A stretch of 5,452 nucleotides of DNA from CAZXMB01 sp964641715 (GTDB taxonomy: Bacteria; Desulfobacterota; BSN033; UBA1163). Positions 1 through 5,373 of this stretch are shown piece by piece; the stretch's first letter is position 1, and the number at the start of each line of letters is the position of its first letter. The notes under the pieces are model-generated. The model ran no database searches. It worked only from the letters and a program-made list of their open reading frames with translations, and was not told the origin of the DNA. A program made the position numbers and the translations under genes. The stretch lies in the NCBI GenBank assembly GCA_964641715.1, contig CAZXMB010000187.1, positions 1 to 5,452 on the forward strand, read 5' to 3'.

Positions 1-69
1 GGAGGAATGACGGGTTATCATCCGGTTGGATTTATTGATTTGATCGCCGGGATGAAGAAGAAACCTTAA
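1..69 (+). CDS. C-terminal end of an unidentified upstream protein (partial)
   Basis: Frame 1 is open from the window edge to a TAA at 67-69 and gives 22 residues ending GMTGYHPVGFIDLIAGMKKKP. The other two forward frames hit stops early (TGA at 8-10, TGA at 34-36). The ending, a Gly/aromatic-rich stretch followed by a short lysine-rich tail, looks like a real protein C-terminus. 22 codons is too little to assign a family, and I do not recognise it. The 176-bp gap and the promoter-like sequence after it suggest the transporter genes are transcribed separately, although read-through is possible because I see no convincing terminator between them. The open frame could also be chance. Confidence 0.45.
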   Translation, partial: GGMTGYHPVGFIDLIAGMKKKP

Positions 70-126
70 AAAATGGTGATGTCAATATTCAATAAAATCG
101 GAAGCATGGTATAGGGCAAAAAGGGA

Positions 127-149
127 GATTTAATTGGGATTTAATTGGG
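127..149. repeat. Tandem 11-bp direct repeat upstream of the operon promoter
   Basis: GATTTAATTGG occurs twice in direct succession (127-137 and 138-148), and the following G at 149 extends the match to 12 bases. The period is 11 bp, about one helical turn. The second copy ends only 3 bp before the -35 box at 152. This is where an activator site or an A/T-rich UP-like element would lie. The repeat is seen directly; a regulatory role is inference. Confidence 0.6.
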
Positions 150-151
150 TG

Positions 152-180
152 TTGACAATCGTTTTTAAGTTTGCGAATAT
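152..180 (+). promoter_or_regulatory. Probable sigma-70 promoter of the transporter operon
   Basis: A perfect -35 hexamer TTGACA lies at 152-157. It is followed after a 17-bp spacer by GAATAT at 175-180, a weak -10 matching TATAAT at three of six positions. AATATA at 176-181 is an alternative with an 18-bp spacer. Initiation would fall near 187 and leave a leader of about 60 nt before the ATG at 246. The perfect -35 with a weak -10 fits a promoter that needs an activator, but that is inference. Confidence 0.5.
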
Positions 181-233
181 ATGAACATTTCTTTATGAAA
201 AAAAATTTTAATGGTCAATCACCAATCATAGAA

Positions 234-240
234 AGGAGGA
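234..240 (+). promoter_or_regulatory. Strong Shine-Dalgarno site that sets the binding-protein start
   Basis: AGGAGGA ends 5 nt before the ATG at 246, a near-ideal site. It rules out the in-frame TTG at 171 and ATG at 195 as the main start: neither has a comparable site, and TTG 171 overlaps the predicted promoter. Confidence 0.85.
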
Positions 241-245
241 GTTTT

Positions 246-1499
246 ATGAAAAAGATGAATCGTCGGACATTTCTCAAGTATTCAGCAGCAGTGGGAACCA
301 CCACAGCGATCTCAGGGTTTCCGACCTTCTTACGCGCCCAGCCCCCGGAGATTAAAATCGCCTCGCTTCAGCCGGTAACCGGAGTCATCTCGGATATCGG
401 GATCTCGATGAGAAGGGGAAATCAGATGGCCGTTGATGATATCAATGCCAGAGGTGGGATTAAATCGAAAGGCGGGGCAAAGCTAAAACTCCTGCTGGGG
501 GACACCGAGGCGAAGGAAGAGGTTGCCCGTAATGAGGCAGAACGGGTCATCAATGAGGGAGCGGTTTGCCTGGTCGGCCCATTCCTCAGCGGCAATGCGA
601 TGACCATTGCCACGCTCTGTGAACAAAGAGGGGTCCCTTTTTTAATGGATGTGGCTGCCGCAGATAACATTACCAGGAAGGGGTTTAAGTATACCTTCAG
701 GGTCTTCCCAACGACCTCCAAATTTGCCGATTCCATGCTTTTCTACATGACCCAGATTATGAAAGAGCATAATGTGAGCAAGATCAGGGGAGTGGTGACC
801 AACACCGGAGATCTCTTCGGCCGCGTTCAAGGGGCCACGTTTATCAAGACCTTAAAGGAAAAGAAGTTCCCTATCGAGGTAATTGGCCATATCGAATATC
901 CTCTCGGGATTCAGGACCTCTCAGCGGAGGTGTCGAAAATCAAGGCGCTGAATCCGGATGTGCTTTTTCCTGTTGCAAGACCCGGTGACGCCAAGTTGAT
1001 GATCCGGGAACTTTACAAACAAAGGGTAAAACTCCAGGCGATCATCAGTCCGGGAAGCCCGGGATGGTATGAACCGGAATTCATCCGGGATATGAGAGCT
1101 CTCTCCGACTATGTCATGGATAATCTGCCATGGGTGAACCCCCTTGGGAAGATGTACAAAGAAGTCAATGCGGCATTCTCAAAAAAATATCCAGGGAAAT
1201 ATCTTGATACCAATTCAGGATATGCCTACCTGGGTGTACTGGTGGTTGCCGATGCACTGGAAAGGGCAAAATCAACAAAGGCCGATGATATTGTAGAGGC
1301 CTTGAAGAAGACCTATTTCAAACAGGATCTGATGGTCGGGTTGGCGGTCAACTTTGACGCAAGAGGGGATAATGTGAATGCGGATACCGCTTTGGTCCAG
1401 ATTATCGGGCAGTCACTCAAGGTGGTGTTGCCTTCGAAAGCGGCAGAGGCCAAATATGTGTATCCGATGCCGAAGCAGCTCTGGGAACGGGGAATATGA
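246..1499 (+). CDS. Tat-exported branched-chain amino acid-type ABC transporter substrate-binding protein
   Basis: This 417-residue protein is the periplasmic ligand receptor of the transporter encoded by the next four genes. It belongs to the type I periplasmic-binding fold of the LivJ/LivK (Peripla_BP_6) kind. The N-terminus carries a twin-arginine signal, N5-R6-R7-T8-F9-L10-K11, followed by a mildly hydrophobic stretch (about 13-29) and a plausible cleavage after Ala31. The mature part begins with a beta-strand typical of the family (IKIASLQPVTG, 36-46), then the helix GNQMAVDDINARGGI (58-72) that nearly all Liv receptors share, and LVGPFLSGNAMTIA (109-122), the usual ligand-contact region. 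Later family-like elements are SAEVSKIKALNPDVLF (226-241) and GYAYLGVLVVADALERA (325-341). It is longer than the E. coli LivJ/LivK proteins (precursors of roughly 370 residues). ATG 246 is chosen for its Shine-Dalgarno site and because it places the RR motif near the N-terminus. It ends 9 bp before livH. The ligand cannot be read from sequence; leucine-type amino acids, amides or aromatic/organic acids are all possible. Confidence 0.93.
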   Translation: MKKMNRRTFLKYSAAVGTTTAISGFPTFLRAQPPEIKIASLQPVTGVISDIGISMRRGNQMAVDDINARGGIKSKGGAKLKLLLGDTEAKEEVARNEAERVINEGAVCLVGPFLSGNAMTIATLCEQRGVPFLMDVAAADNITRKGFKYTFRVFPTTSKFADSMLFYMTQIMKEHNVSKIRGVVTNTGDLFGRVQGATFIKTLKEKKFPIEVIGHIEYPLGIQDLSAEVSKIKALNPDVLFPVARPGDAKLMIRELYKQRVKLQAIISPGSPGWYEPEFIRDMRALSDYVMDNLPWVNPLGKMYKEVNAAFSKKYPGKYLDTNSGYAYLGVLVVADALERAKSTKADDIVEALKKTYFKQDLMVGLAVNFDARGDNVNADTALVQIIGQSLKVVLPSKAAEAKYVYPMPKQLWERGI

Positions 1500-1508
1500 A
1501 AAGGAGAT

Positions 1509-2420
1509 ATGAACCTTAACCTTCTCCTTCAATTGGCTGTTAGCGGTTTTCTTCTGGGGGGGGTCTACAGCTTGATCGCTTTGGGCCTCTCCCTTATTTT
1601 TGGTGTGATGAGGGTGATCAACTTCGCCCACGGAGAGATGATGGTCTGGGGGATGTATGTCGCCTATACCTTCCTCCTGTGGACCGGAGTGGACCCTTTC
1701 TTCTCTTTCTTGGTGAGCGCGTTCGTTCTTTTCATCCTCGGTTATTTCCTTCAAAGAACGATCGTCAACCGGATTCTTGATTTCCCCGAGGCCATGCAGG
1801 TTCTCCCCCTGGTCGGGATGGCCATGGTCTTTGAGAACAGTGCCCGGATCATCTGGGGACCGGATTATATCAGTCCTCAAAGTCGGTTCGCCCTCAGTTC
1901 TTTATCCATCGGAAACCTGATCATCGATACCCCGCGGTTTCTCGCCTTTGCTCTGGCTATTATTATAACCTTCGCGGTCCTCCTTTTCCTGAAGAAGACC
2001 GATATGGGAAAATCGATCCGTGCGGCTGCGGATAATCGTCTCGGTGCCTTTCTGGTGGGAACGAATGTTAATCAAGTCTATGCCATCTGTTTTGGAATCG
2101 GAACAGCCTGTGTGGGCACAGCCGGAGGCCTCCTTGTTCCCATTATGCCCCTTTCTCCTCATATCGGAGCCCCTTTTACCCTCATCTCATTCATCATCGT
2201 GATCCTGGGGGGAATGGGAAGTTTGACAGGGGCGATGGTTGGAGGGTTTGTCATTGGAGTGGCGGAGTCCATCGGACCGGAGCTGATTACCAATATCTTT
2301 CACGGAATCGGCTTAGACCTTGACTTTCCACAGACCATGAAGCAGGTCGTCAGCTTCTTTATCCTCATCGTCATCATGATCTTGAGACCCCAGGGGCTCT
2401 TAGGAGGAAAGAAAGGATGA
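1509..2420 (+). CDS. livH: Branched-chain amino acid-type ABC transporter permease LivH
   Basis: This 303-residue inner-membrane permease forms half of the translocation channel with LivM. The LivH hallmark is complete near the N-terminus: GGVYSLIALGLSLIFGVMRV (17-36), followed directly by INFAHGEMM (37-45). About eight hydrophobic segments can be seen (roughly 5-33, 42-58, 63-81, 97-110, 144-161, 190-213, 224-248, 279-294). The cytoplasmic coupling (EAA-like) loop lies at about 166-187 (MGKSIRAAADN, then VGTNV). It is followed by the family's glycine-rich helix GTAGGLL (203-209) and by GGMGSLTGAMVGG (234-246). The end, ILRPQGLLGGKKG, is the standard LivH terminus. The start has AAGGAG at 1501-1506, only 2 nt from the ATG, which is close but usual in tight operons. 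The stop overlaps the livM start. Length is normal for the family, and no key region is missing. Confidence 0.96.
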   Translation: MNLNLLLQLAVSGFLLGGVYSLIALGLSLIFGVMRVINFAHGEMMVWGMYVAYTFLLWTGVDPFFSFLVSAFVLFILGYFLQRTIVNRILDFPEAMQVLPLVGMAMVFENSARIIWGPDYISPQSRFALSSLSIGNLIIDTPRFLAFALAIIITFAVLLFLKKTDMGKSIRAAADNRLGAFLVGTNVNQVYAICFGIGTACVGTAGGLLVPIMPLSPHIGAPFTLISFIIVILGGMGSLTGAMVGGFVIGVAESIGPELITNIFHGIGLDLDFPQTMKQVVSFFILIVIMILRPQGLLGGKKG

Positions 2421-3382
2421 AAAGGCTCTACCTTCTCCTCCTCATCGGATTCCTCATCCTTCTCATTCTGCCCCGGGTGTTGAGTTCCTATGTATTGGGT
2501 ATCTTTATTATGATCTTCTTTTATGCCTATCTGGGGCAATCCTGGAATATCCTGACCGGATATACAGGGGTGATTTCCCTGGGCCATTCCCTTTTTGTGG
2601 GCATCGGGGCTTATATGACCTACCTTCTGACACTCACCCTTGGACTGAGCCCCTGGATCGGGATGTGGATCGGAGGGATTGCCGCAGGCCTGATCGGTCT
2701 GGTCATCGGATTTTTCGGATTCCGTTTTGGAATGAAAGGAGTCTATTTCGTCCTGCTCACCATTTCATTTGCCGAAATTGGCAGGTTGATCTTCCTCCAT
2801 TTAAAGATCTTCGGCTCATTTCAAGGACTCTTTATCACCCCGGAGTTTTCTTTCGGTAACTTTCAGTTCAAAGGGAATACTCCTTATTACTATATTGGAC
2901 TCGGTTATGTCATCTTCTCTTTGATTTCGGTCCGGCTGCTGGAACGATCAAAAATCGGCAGATATATGGTTGCCCTGCGGGAGGACGAAGAAGCTGCAGA
3001 AAGTCTGGGGGTCAATGTATTTAAATATAAGATGATCGCCATTTTCATCAGCGCTTTCATGACCTCCTTAGCAGGTGCCTTTTATACGAATTATCTCTTC
3101 TATCTTCATCCCGGGACGATGATGTCCATGGCCTTTTCAATCGAGATCATTCTGAGGCCTATCATCGGCGGGATGGGAACCGTCTTGGGTCCGGTCATCG
3201 GTTCGTTTTTAATCACCCCCCTGGCAGAACTTTCAAGGAGTTACTTTGCAAAAGCGGGTTATGAGGGTTTACATCTGGTGATCTATGGATTTTTATTGGT
3301 TGCGGTTGTCCTCTTCTTCCCGAGAGGAATCATCACTTATATTAAAAGGGCACTGGCAAAGGTATTGATTGGGACGAAGTAA
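2417..3382 (+). CDS. livM: Branched-chain amino acid-type ABC transporter permease LivM
   Basis: This 321-residue inner-membrane protein is the second permease subunit and partner of LivH. The LivM signature is clear: WNILTGYTGVISLGHSLFVG (43-62), then IGAYMTYLL (63-71). The coupling loop facing the ATPases is at about 177-201 (RSKIGRYMVALRED, then SLGVNV). Next come FISAFMTSLAGAFY (210-223) and the conserved IIGGMGTVLGPVIGSFL (249-265). About eight to nine hydrophobic segments are present. The last transmembrane segment (about 284-301) is followed by FPRGI, the usual LivM C-terminal motif. The start overlaps the livH stop by 4 bp (ATGA at 2417-2420), which implies translational coupling. AGGAGG at 2402-2407 lies 9 nt upstream. 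The gene is intact and of ordinary length, with no extra C-terminal domain of the kind seen in longer E. coli-type LivM proteins. Confidence 0.96.
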   Translation: MKRLYLLLLIGFLILLILPRVLSSYVLGIFIMIFFYAYLGQSWNILTGYTGVISLGHSLFVGIGAYMTYLLTLTLGLSPWIGMWIGGIAAGLIGLVIGFFGFRFGMKGVYFVLLTISFAEIGRLIFLHLKIFGSFQGLFITPEFSFGNFQFKGNTPYYYIGLGYVIFSLISVRLLERSKIGRYMVALREDEEAAESLGVNVFKYKMIAIFISAFMTSLAGAFYTNYLFYLHPGTMMSMAFSIEIILRPIIGGMGTVLGPVIGSFLITPLAELSRSYFAKAGYEGLHLVIYGFLLVAVVLFFPRGIITYIKRALAKVLIGTK

Positions 3383-3423
3383 TTGGTTCAAGTTGGCATA
3401 TTATTACGTGAGTGGAATAAGCA

Positions 3424-3549
3424 CCAAATTCCAAGCACCAAATTACAAATAAGCTCCAATGTTCTAAATCCAAATTTCCAAACGAAAAAGTCTTGCCCAT
3501 TTGACATTGAGATTTGGGGCTTATTTGGATTTTGGAATTTGGGATTTGG
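3424..3549. repeat. Long imperfect inverted repeat (MITE-like, CCAAATTCCAA type) between livM and livG
   Basis: The left arm at 3424-3459 and the right arm at 3514-3549 align as reverse complements over 36 bp without gaps, with about 29 matches. The best core is CAAATAAGCTCCAA (3446-3459) against TTGGGGCTTATTTG (3514-3527), which pairs at 13 of 14 positions; the exception would be a U·G wobble in RNA. The 54-nt loop contains a TTGACA at 3501-3506. The arms consist of repeated CCAAAT/AAATTTGG words, so part of the symmetry comes from low complexity. It fills most of the gap between livM and livG and ends 11 bp before the livG Shine-Dalgarno site. From memory, similar CCAAATTCCAA palindromes are scattered through Deltaproteobacteria-like genomes. 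No transposase is present here. Confidence 0.65.
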
Positions 3550-3560
3550 ATTTTGAAACC

Positions 3561-3565
3561 GGAGG
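3561..3565 (+). promoter_or_regulatory. Shine-Dalgarno site for the TTG start of livG
   Basis: GGAGG lies 6 nt before the TTG at 3572. An in-frame TGA at 3554-3556 blocks any longer reading, and no ATG occurs at the right place. This site therefore decides the rare TTG start. Confidence 0.8.
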
Positions 3566-3571
3566 TTTCAG

Positions 3572-4303
3572 TTGTCTCTTTTGGAATTGAGGGAAGTCAG
3601 TAAAAACTTTGGTGGCCTCAAGGCCGTCGTTCAGGTTTCTTTCGATCTCGAAGAAGGGGAGATCCTGGGAATCATCGGCCCCAACGGAGCCGGAAAGACT
3701 ACTCTTTTCAATACCATTACCGGTTTTTATAAACCCGATGAAGGAGAAATTCGGTTTAAAGGAGAGAAGATCATCGATCTCAAGCCCCATCAGATCTGCC
3801 ATCAGGGAATGGTGAGGACATTTCAAATCGTCAAACCCTTTCTCGAACTTACGGTATTGGAAAATGTGGTGATCGCTGCCCTCAACAGAGCCAAAAATGT
3901 AAAAGAAGCGACTGAAAGGGCATCTCAAACAATCGAGTTTGTCGGATTGAGGGAGAAGATCAATACATTAGCCACCGGACTGACTCTCCCTCACCGAAAG
4001 CGCTTGGAGTTAGCCAGGGTATTGGCCACCGGGCCGAAACTTCTTCTCTTGGATGAAGTCATGGCCGGGTTAAACCCAACCGAAGTGGATGAACTCATCC
4101 GGCTCATCAAAGAGATCAACCGGACGGGGGTTGCCATCCTTTTAATCGAGCATGTGATGAGGGGAGTGATGGCTCTTTCAAAACGAGTGATCGTCCTCAA
4201 TTATGGAGAAAAGATTGCCGAAGGGGTTCCTGAAGTAGTGGTGAAGGACCGCCAGGTGATCGAGGCTTACCTGGGAGAAGAATTCGGAAATGCTGAAAGT
4301 TAA
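3572..4303 (+). CDS. livG: Branched-chain amino acid-type ABC transporter ATP-binding protein LivG (TTG start)
   Basis: This 243-residue cytoplasmic ATPase pairs with LivF to power import. Walker A is GPNGAGKTT (36-44) and the Q-loop glutamine is Q85 in RTFQIVKPF. Walker B is LLLLDE (157-162) with the catalytic Glu162, the D-loop region is GLNPTE (166-171), and the switch His is H194 in LIEHVM. The N-terminal LREVSKNFGGLKAV and the TFQ...F..LTVLENV stretch are typical of LivG. The signature motif is unusual: where LSxGQ is expected the protein has LTLPHRKRLELAR (137-149), so the signature Gly and Gln are replaced by Pro and His. DEVMAGL follows instead of DEPxAGx. As I recall, a LivG branch with LTLxxRKRLELAR exists, so this is probably a subfamily trait and not damage. 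The start is TTG with GGAGG 6 nt upstream. The 3' end overlaps livF by 14 bp. It is separated from livM by a repeat-filled 189-bp gap but belongs to the same operon by function and strand. Confidence 0.95.
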   Translation: MSLLELREVSKNFGGLKAVVQVSFDLEEGEILGIIGPNGAGKTTLFNTITGFYKPDEGEIRFKGEKIIDLKPHQICHQGMVRTFQIVKPFLELTVLENVVIAALNRAKNVKEATERASQTIEFVGLREKINTLATGLTLPHRKRLELARVLATGPKLLLLDEVMAGLNPTEVDELIRLIKEINRTGVAILLIEHVMRGVMALSKRVIVLNYGEKIAEGVPEVVVKDRQVIEAYLGEEFGNAES

Positions 4304-4994
4304 AGGGATCGAAGTCTTTTACGGTGACCTTCAGGCATTGAGAGGTGTTTCCCTTGAAGTCAGCCAGGGGGAAATTGTGGCCATTGTCGGCTCTAACGGA
4401 GCCGGGAAATCCACCACCCTGATGACGATCTCAGGGATCTTGAAACCCAAACGGGGAGAAATTCAGTTTAATCAGGATTTCATTCATCAAAAAACTTCTG
4501 CAGGAATCGTTTCCCTCGGGGTCGTCCAGATTCCCGAAGGACGCCAGCTCTTCCCCACCCTTACGGTCACTGAAAACCTGGAGATGGGATCTCAATTACC
4601 AAGGGCAAAAAAGTTGAGAAAAGAAACGACGGACTGGGTCTTCAAGCTTTTTCCCAGGCTGGAGGAGAGGAGAAATCAGCTAGCAGGAACCCTGAGCGGT
4701 GGGGAACAACAAATGCTGGCTATCGGGAGGGGGTTGATGTCCAGACCAACTCTCCTGATGCTGGATGAGCCTTCTTTAGGCCTTTCTCCCATACTGGTCA
4801 AGGCGATTTTCGATATTATCAGACAGATCAATGAACAGGGGACCACCATTCTCCTGGTAGAGCAGAATGTGTTCCACTCCCTTAACCTCTCTCATCGGGG
4901 ATATGTTCTTGAGAATGGTTCTATTGTGATGACCGGGACAGGCCAGGACCTCCTTAAAGATCAACACATCCGCAAGAGCTACCTCGGCTTGTAA
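4290..4994 (+). CDS. livF: Branched-chain amino acid-type ABC transporter ATP-binding protein LivF
   Basis: This 234-residue protein is the second ATPase of the transporter. Walker A is GSNGAGKST (34-42), the signature is canonical LSGGEQQ (135-141), and Walker B is LLMLDEPS (155-162) with Glu160. The LivF hallmarks are IPEGRQLFPTLTVTENL (81-97) and the final HRGYVLENG (202-210), which closely match what I remember of E. coli LivF. The usual switch histidine is replaced by Gln192 in LVEQN, which is normal for LivF. Length is standard. The ATG lies inside the end of livG with a 14-bp overlap, so translation is probably coupled; GGGAG at 4273-4277 is a somewhat distant ribosome site (12 nt). 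It is the last gene of the transporter operon. Confidence 0.96.
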   Translation: MLKVKGIEVFYGDLQALRGVSLEVSQGEIVAIVGSNGAGKSTTLMTISGILKPKRGEIQFNQDFIHQKTSAGIVSLGVVQIPEGRQLFPTLTVTENLEMGSQLPRAKKLRKETTDWVFKLFPRLEERRNQLAGTLSGGEQQMLAIGRGLMSRPTLLMLDEPSLGLSPILVKAIFDIIRQINEQGTTILLVEQNVFHSLNLSHRGYVLENGSIVMTGTGQDLLKDQHIRKSYLGL

Positions 4995-5061
4995 GTAGAG
5001 AGGTCCAAGAAGCCCAGGTTTCAAATGGCCGAGTAAAATGATGGAACATTGGCTTAGAAAA

Positions 5062-5084
5062 TATAAAAATTTGTATAAAAATTT
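5062..5084. repeat. AT-rich tandem direct repeat, 12-bp period
   Basis: TATAAAAATTT occurs at 5062-5072 and again at 5074-5084, separated by a single G. The two copies are identical. It lies 67 bp after the livF stop and just before the two-hairpin element. It may be an A/T-rich flank of that element or a target-like sequence; a regulatory role has no further support. Confidence 0.6.
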
Positions 5085-5096
5085 ACCCTATCAGAG

Positions 5097-5155
5097 TGGG
5101 TAGGGGCGACTTTAGTCGCCCTGAACAGGCCCCGATTCAATCGGGACCCTACCCA
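5097..5155. repeat. Palindromic intergenic element: terminal inverted repeats enclosing two hairpins
   Basis: The 9-bp ends TGGGTAGGG (5097-5105) and CCCTACCCA (5147-5155) are exact reverse complements. Inside lie two hairpins: GGGCGAC/GTCGCCC (5104-5110 with 5115-5121, loop TTTA) and CCCGAT/ATCGGG (5131-5136 with 5140-5145, loop TCA). The first hairpin and the outer stem share 5104-5105, so at most seven outer pairs form alongside the full first hairpin. The folded form is a three-way junction. From memory, GTAGGGGCGA...TCGCCC elements recur between genes in several environmental bacterial groups, so this is probably a non-autonomous mobile or REP-like repeat. It could also protect or end the liv transcript, as a TTTTT follows at 5162-5166. 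Confidence 0.7.
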
Positions 5156-5178
5156 GTATCCTTTTTCATTGTTCGAAA

Positions 5179-5194
5179 GTGACGTAGCCGTCAC
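5179..5194. repeat. Small perfect hairpin GTGACG/CGTCAC
   Basis: GTGACG (5179-5184) pairs with CGTCAC (5189-5194) around the loop TAGC. It is followed by GAAGGATTGCT (5195-5205), which resembles the CGAAGCAATCC word of a widespread intergenic repeat, read on the other strand. It is probably a repeat remnant. No T-run follows, so it is not a standard terminator. Confidence 0.4.
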
Positions 5195-5244
5195 GAAGGA
5201 TTGCTCAGAAAATAAATAGTTTAGGGTCAAAAGATAAGGGCAGA

Positions 5245-5318
5245 GAGGCCGGTTTTGTTAGTGGGTTAGGTCATTGGTGTTTAACCCTTACCCATCGCCT
5301 TTTCACCAAACCGGCTTC
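5245..5318. repeat. Long imperfect hairpin upstream of the next gene
   Basis: The outer stem GAGGCCGGTTT (5245-5255) pairs with AAACCGGCTTC (5308-5318) over 11 bp, ten Watson-Crick and one G·U in RNA. An inner stem TGGGTTAGG (5262-5270) can pair with CCTTACCCA (5286-5294) at eight of nine positions. A competing inner hairpin GGGTTA/TAACCC (5263-5268 with 5282-5287) uses the same bases. The element ends 55 nt before the ATG at 5374. It may be another palindromic repeat, or a leader structure if transcription starts upstream. No known riboswitch pattern was recognised. Confidence 0.5.
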
Positions 5319-5329
5319 ATATCCATAAT
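5300..5329 (+). promoter_or_regulatory. Possible promoter for the downstream gene
   Basis: TTTTCA (5300-5305, four of six matches to TTGACA) and CATAAT (5324-5329, five of six matches to TATAAT) are separated by 18 bp. Initiation would be near 5336, with a leader of about 38 nt. The -35 box overlaps the right side of the hairpin at 5245-5318. This is a weak prediction from hexamer matches only. Confidence 0.3.
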
Positions 5330-5373
5330 CCCTTCTCCCTGCCTAAAAGAGGATTTCGAGCCCTCGGAAGAAA

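Larger units (their letters stand above)
4995..5373. other. 379-bp non-coding region rich in repeats
   Basis: No convincing gene lies between livF and the next start on either strand. In order, the region holds an AT-rich tandem repeat (5062-5084), a two-hairpin palindromic element (5097-5155), a small hairpin (5179-5194) and a long imperfect hairpin (5245-5318). A possible promoter for the next gene follows. No clear intrinsic terminator was found: the only T-run near a stem, 5162-5166, starts 6 nt after the end of the 5097-5155 element, which is further than usual. Confidence 0.7.

Noticed and set aside
171..245. N-terminal extension of the binding protein from TTG 171 or ATG 195
   Set aside because: It would put 17-25 residues ahead of the Tat motif, overlaps the predicted promoter, and lacks the strong Shine-Dalgarno site that the ATG at 246 has.
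1413..1880. 155-codon open frame on the minus strand across the binding protein-livH junction
   Set aside because: It is antisense to two well-supported genes, its product is low-complexity (rich in His, Asp, Glu and Lys) without a recognisable domain, and it crosses the gene boundary. It is a shadow of the coding strand.
3501..3530. Promoter for livGF from TTGACA at 3501-3506
   Set aside because: The -35 is perfect, but the best -10 at proper spacing is TTGGAT (3525-3530), matching only three of six bases, and the hexamer lies in a repeat loop. It is not listed as a feature.
3521..3928. 135-codon minus-strand open frame overlapping the start of livG
   Set aside because: It is antisense to the clear Walker A region of livG, and its C-terminal part reads through the CCAAAT repeat, giving a KSKSQIPKSK tail. 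No family is recognisable.
4983..5033. Terminator after livF from CTCGGC/GCCGAG
   Set aside because: The 6-bp stem encloses 39 nt and no T-run follows, so it is not a convincing intrinsic terminator.
5147..5166. Intrinsic terminator from the 5097-5155 stem and TTTTT at 5162-5166
   Set aside because: The T-run begins 6 nt after the end of the stem and is only five bases long, so termination is possible but not supported.
5062..5318. CRISPR array
   Set aside because: The repeats differ from each other, are not regularly spaced, and have no spacer pattern.
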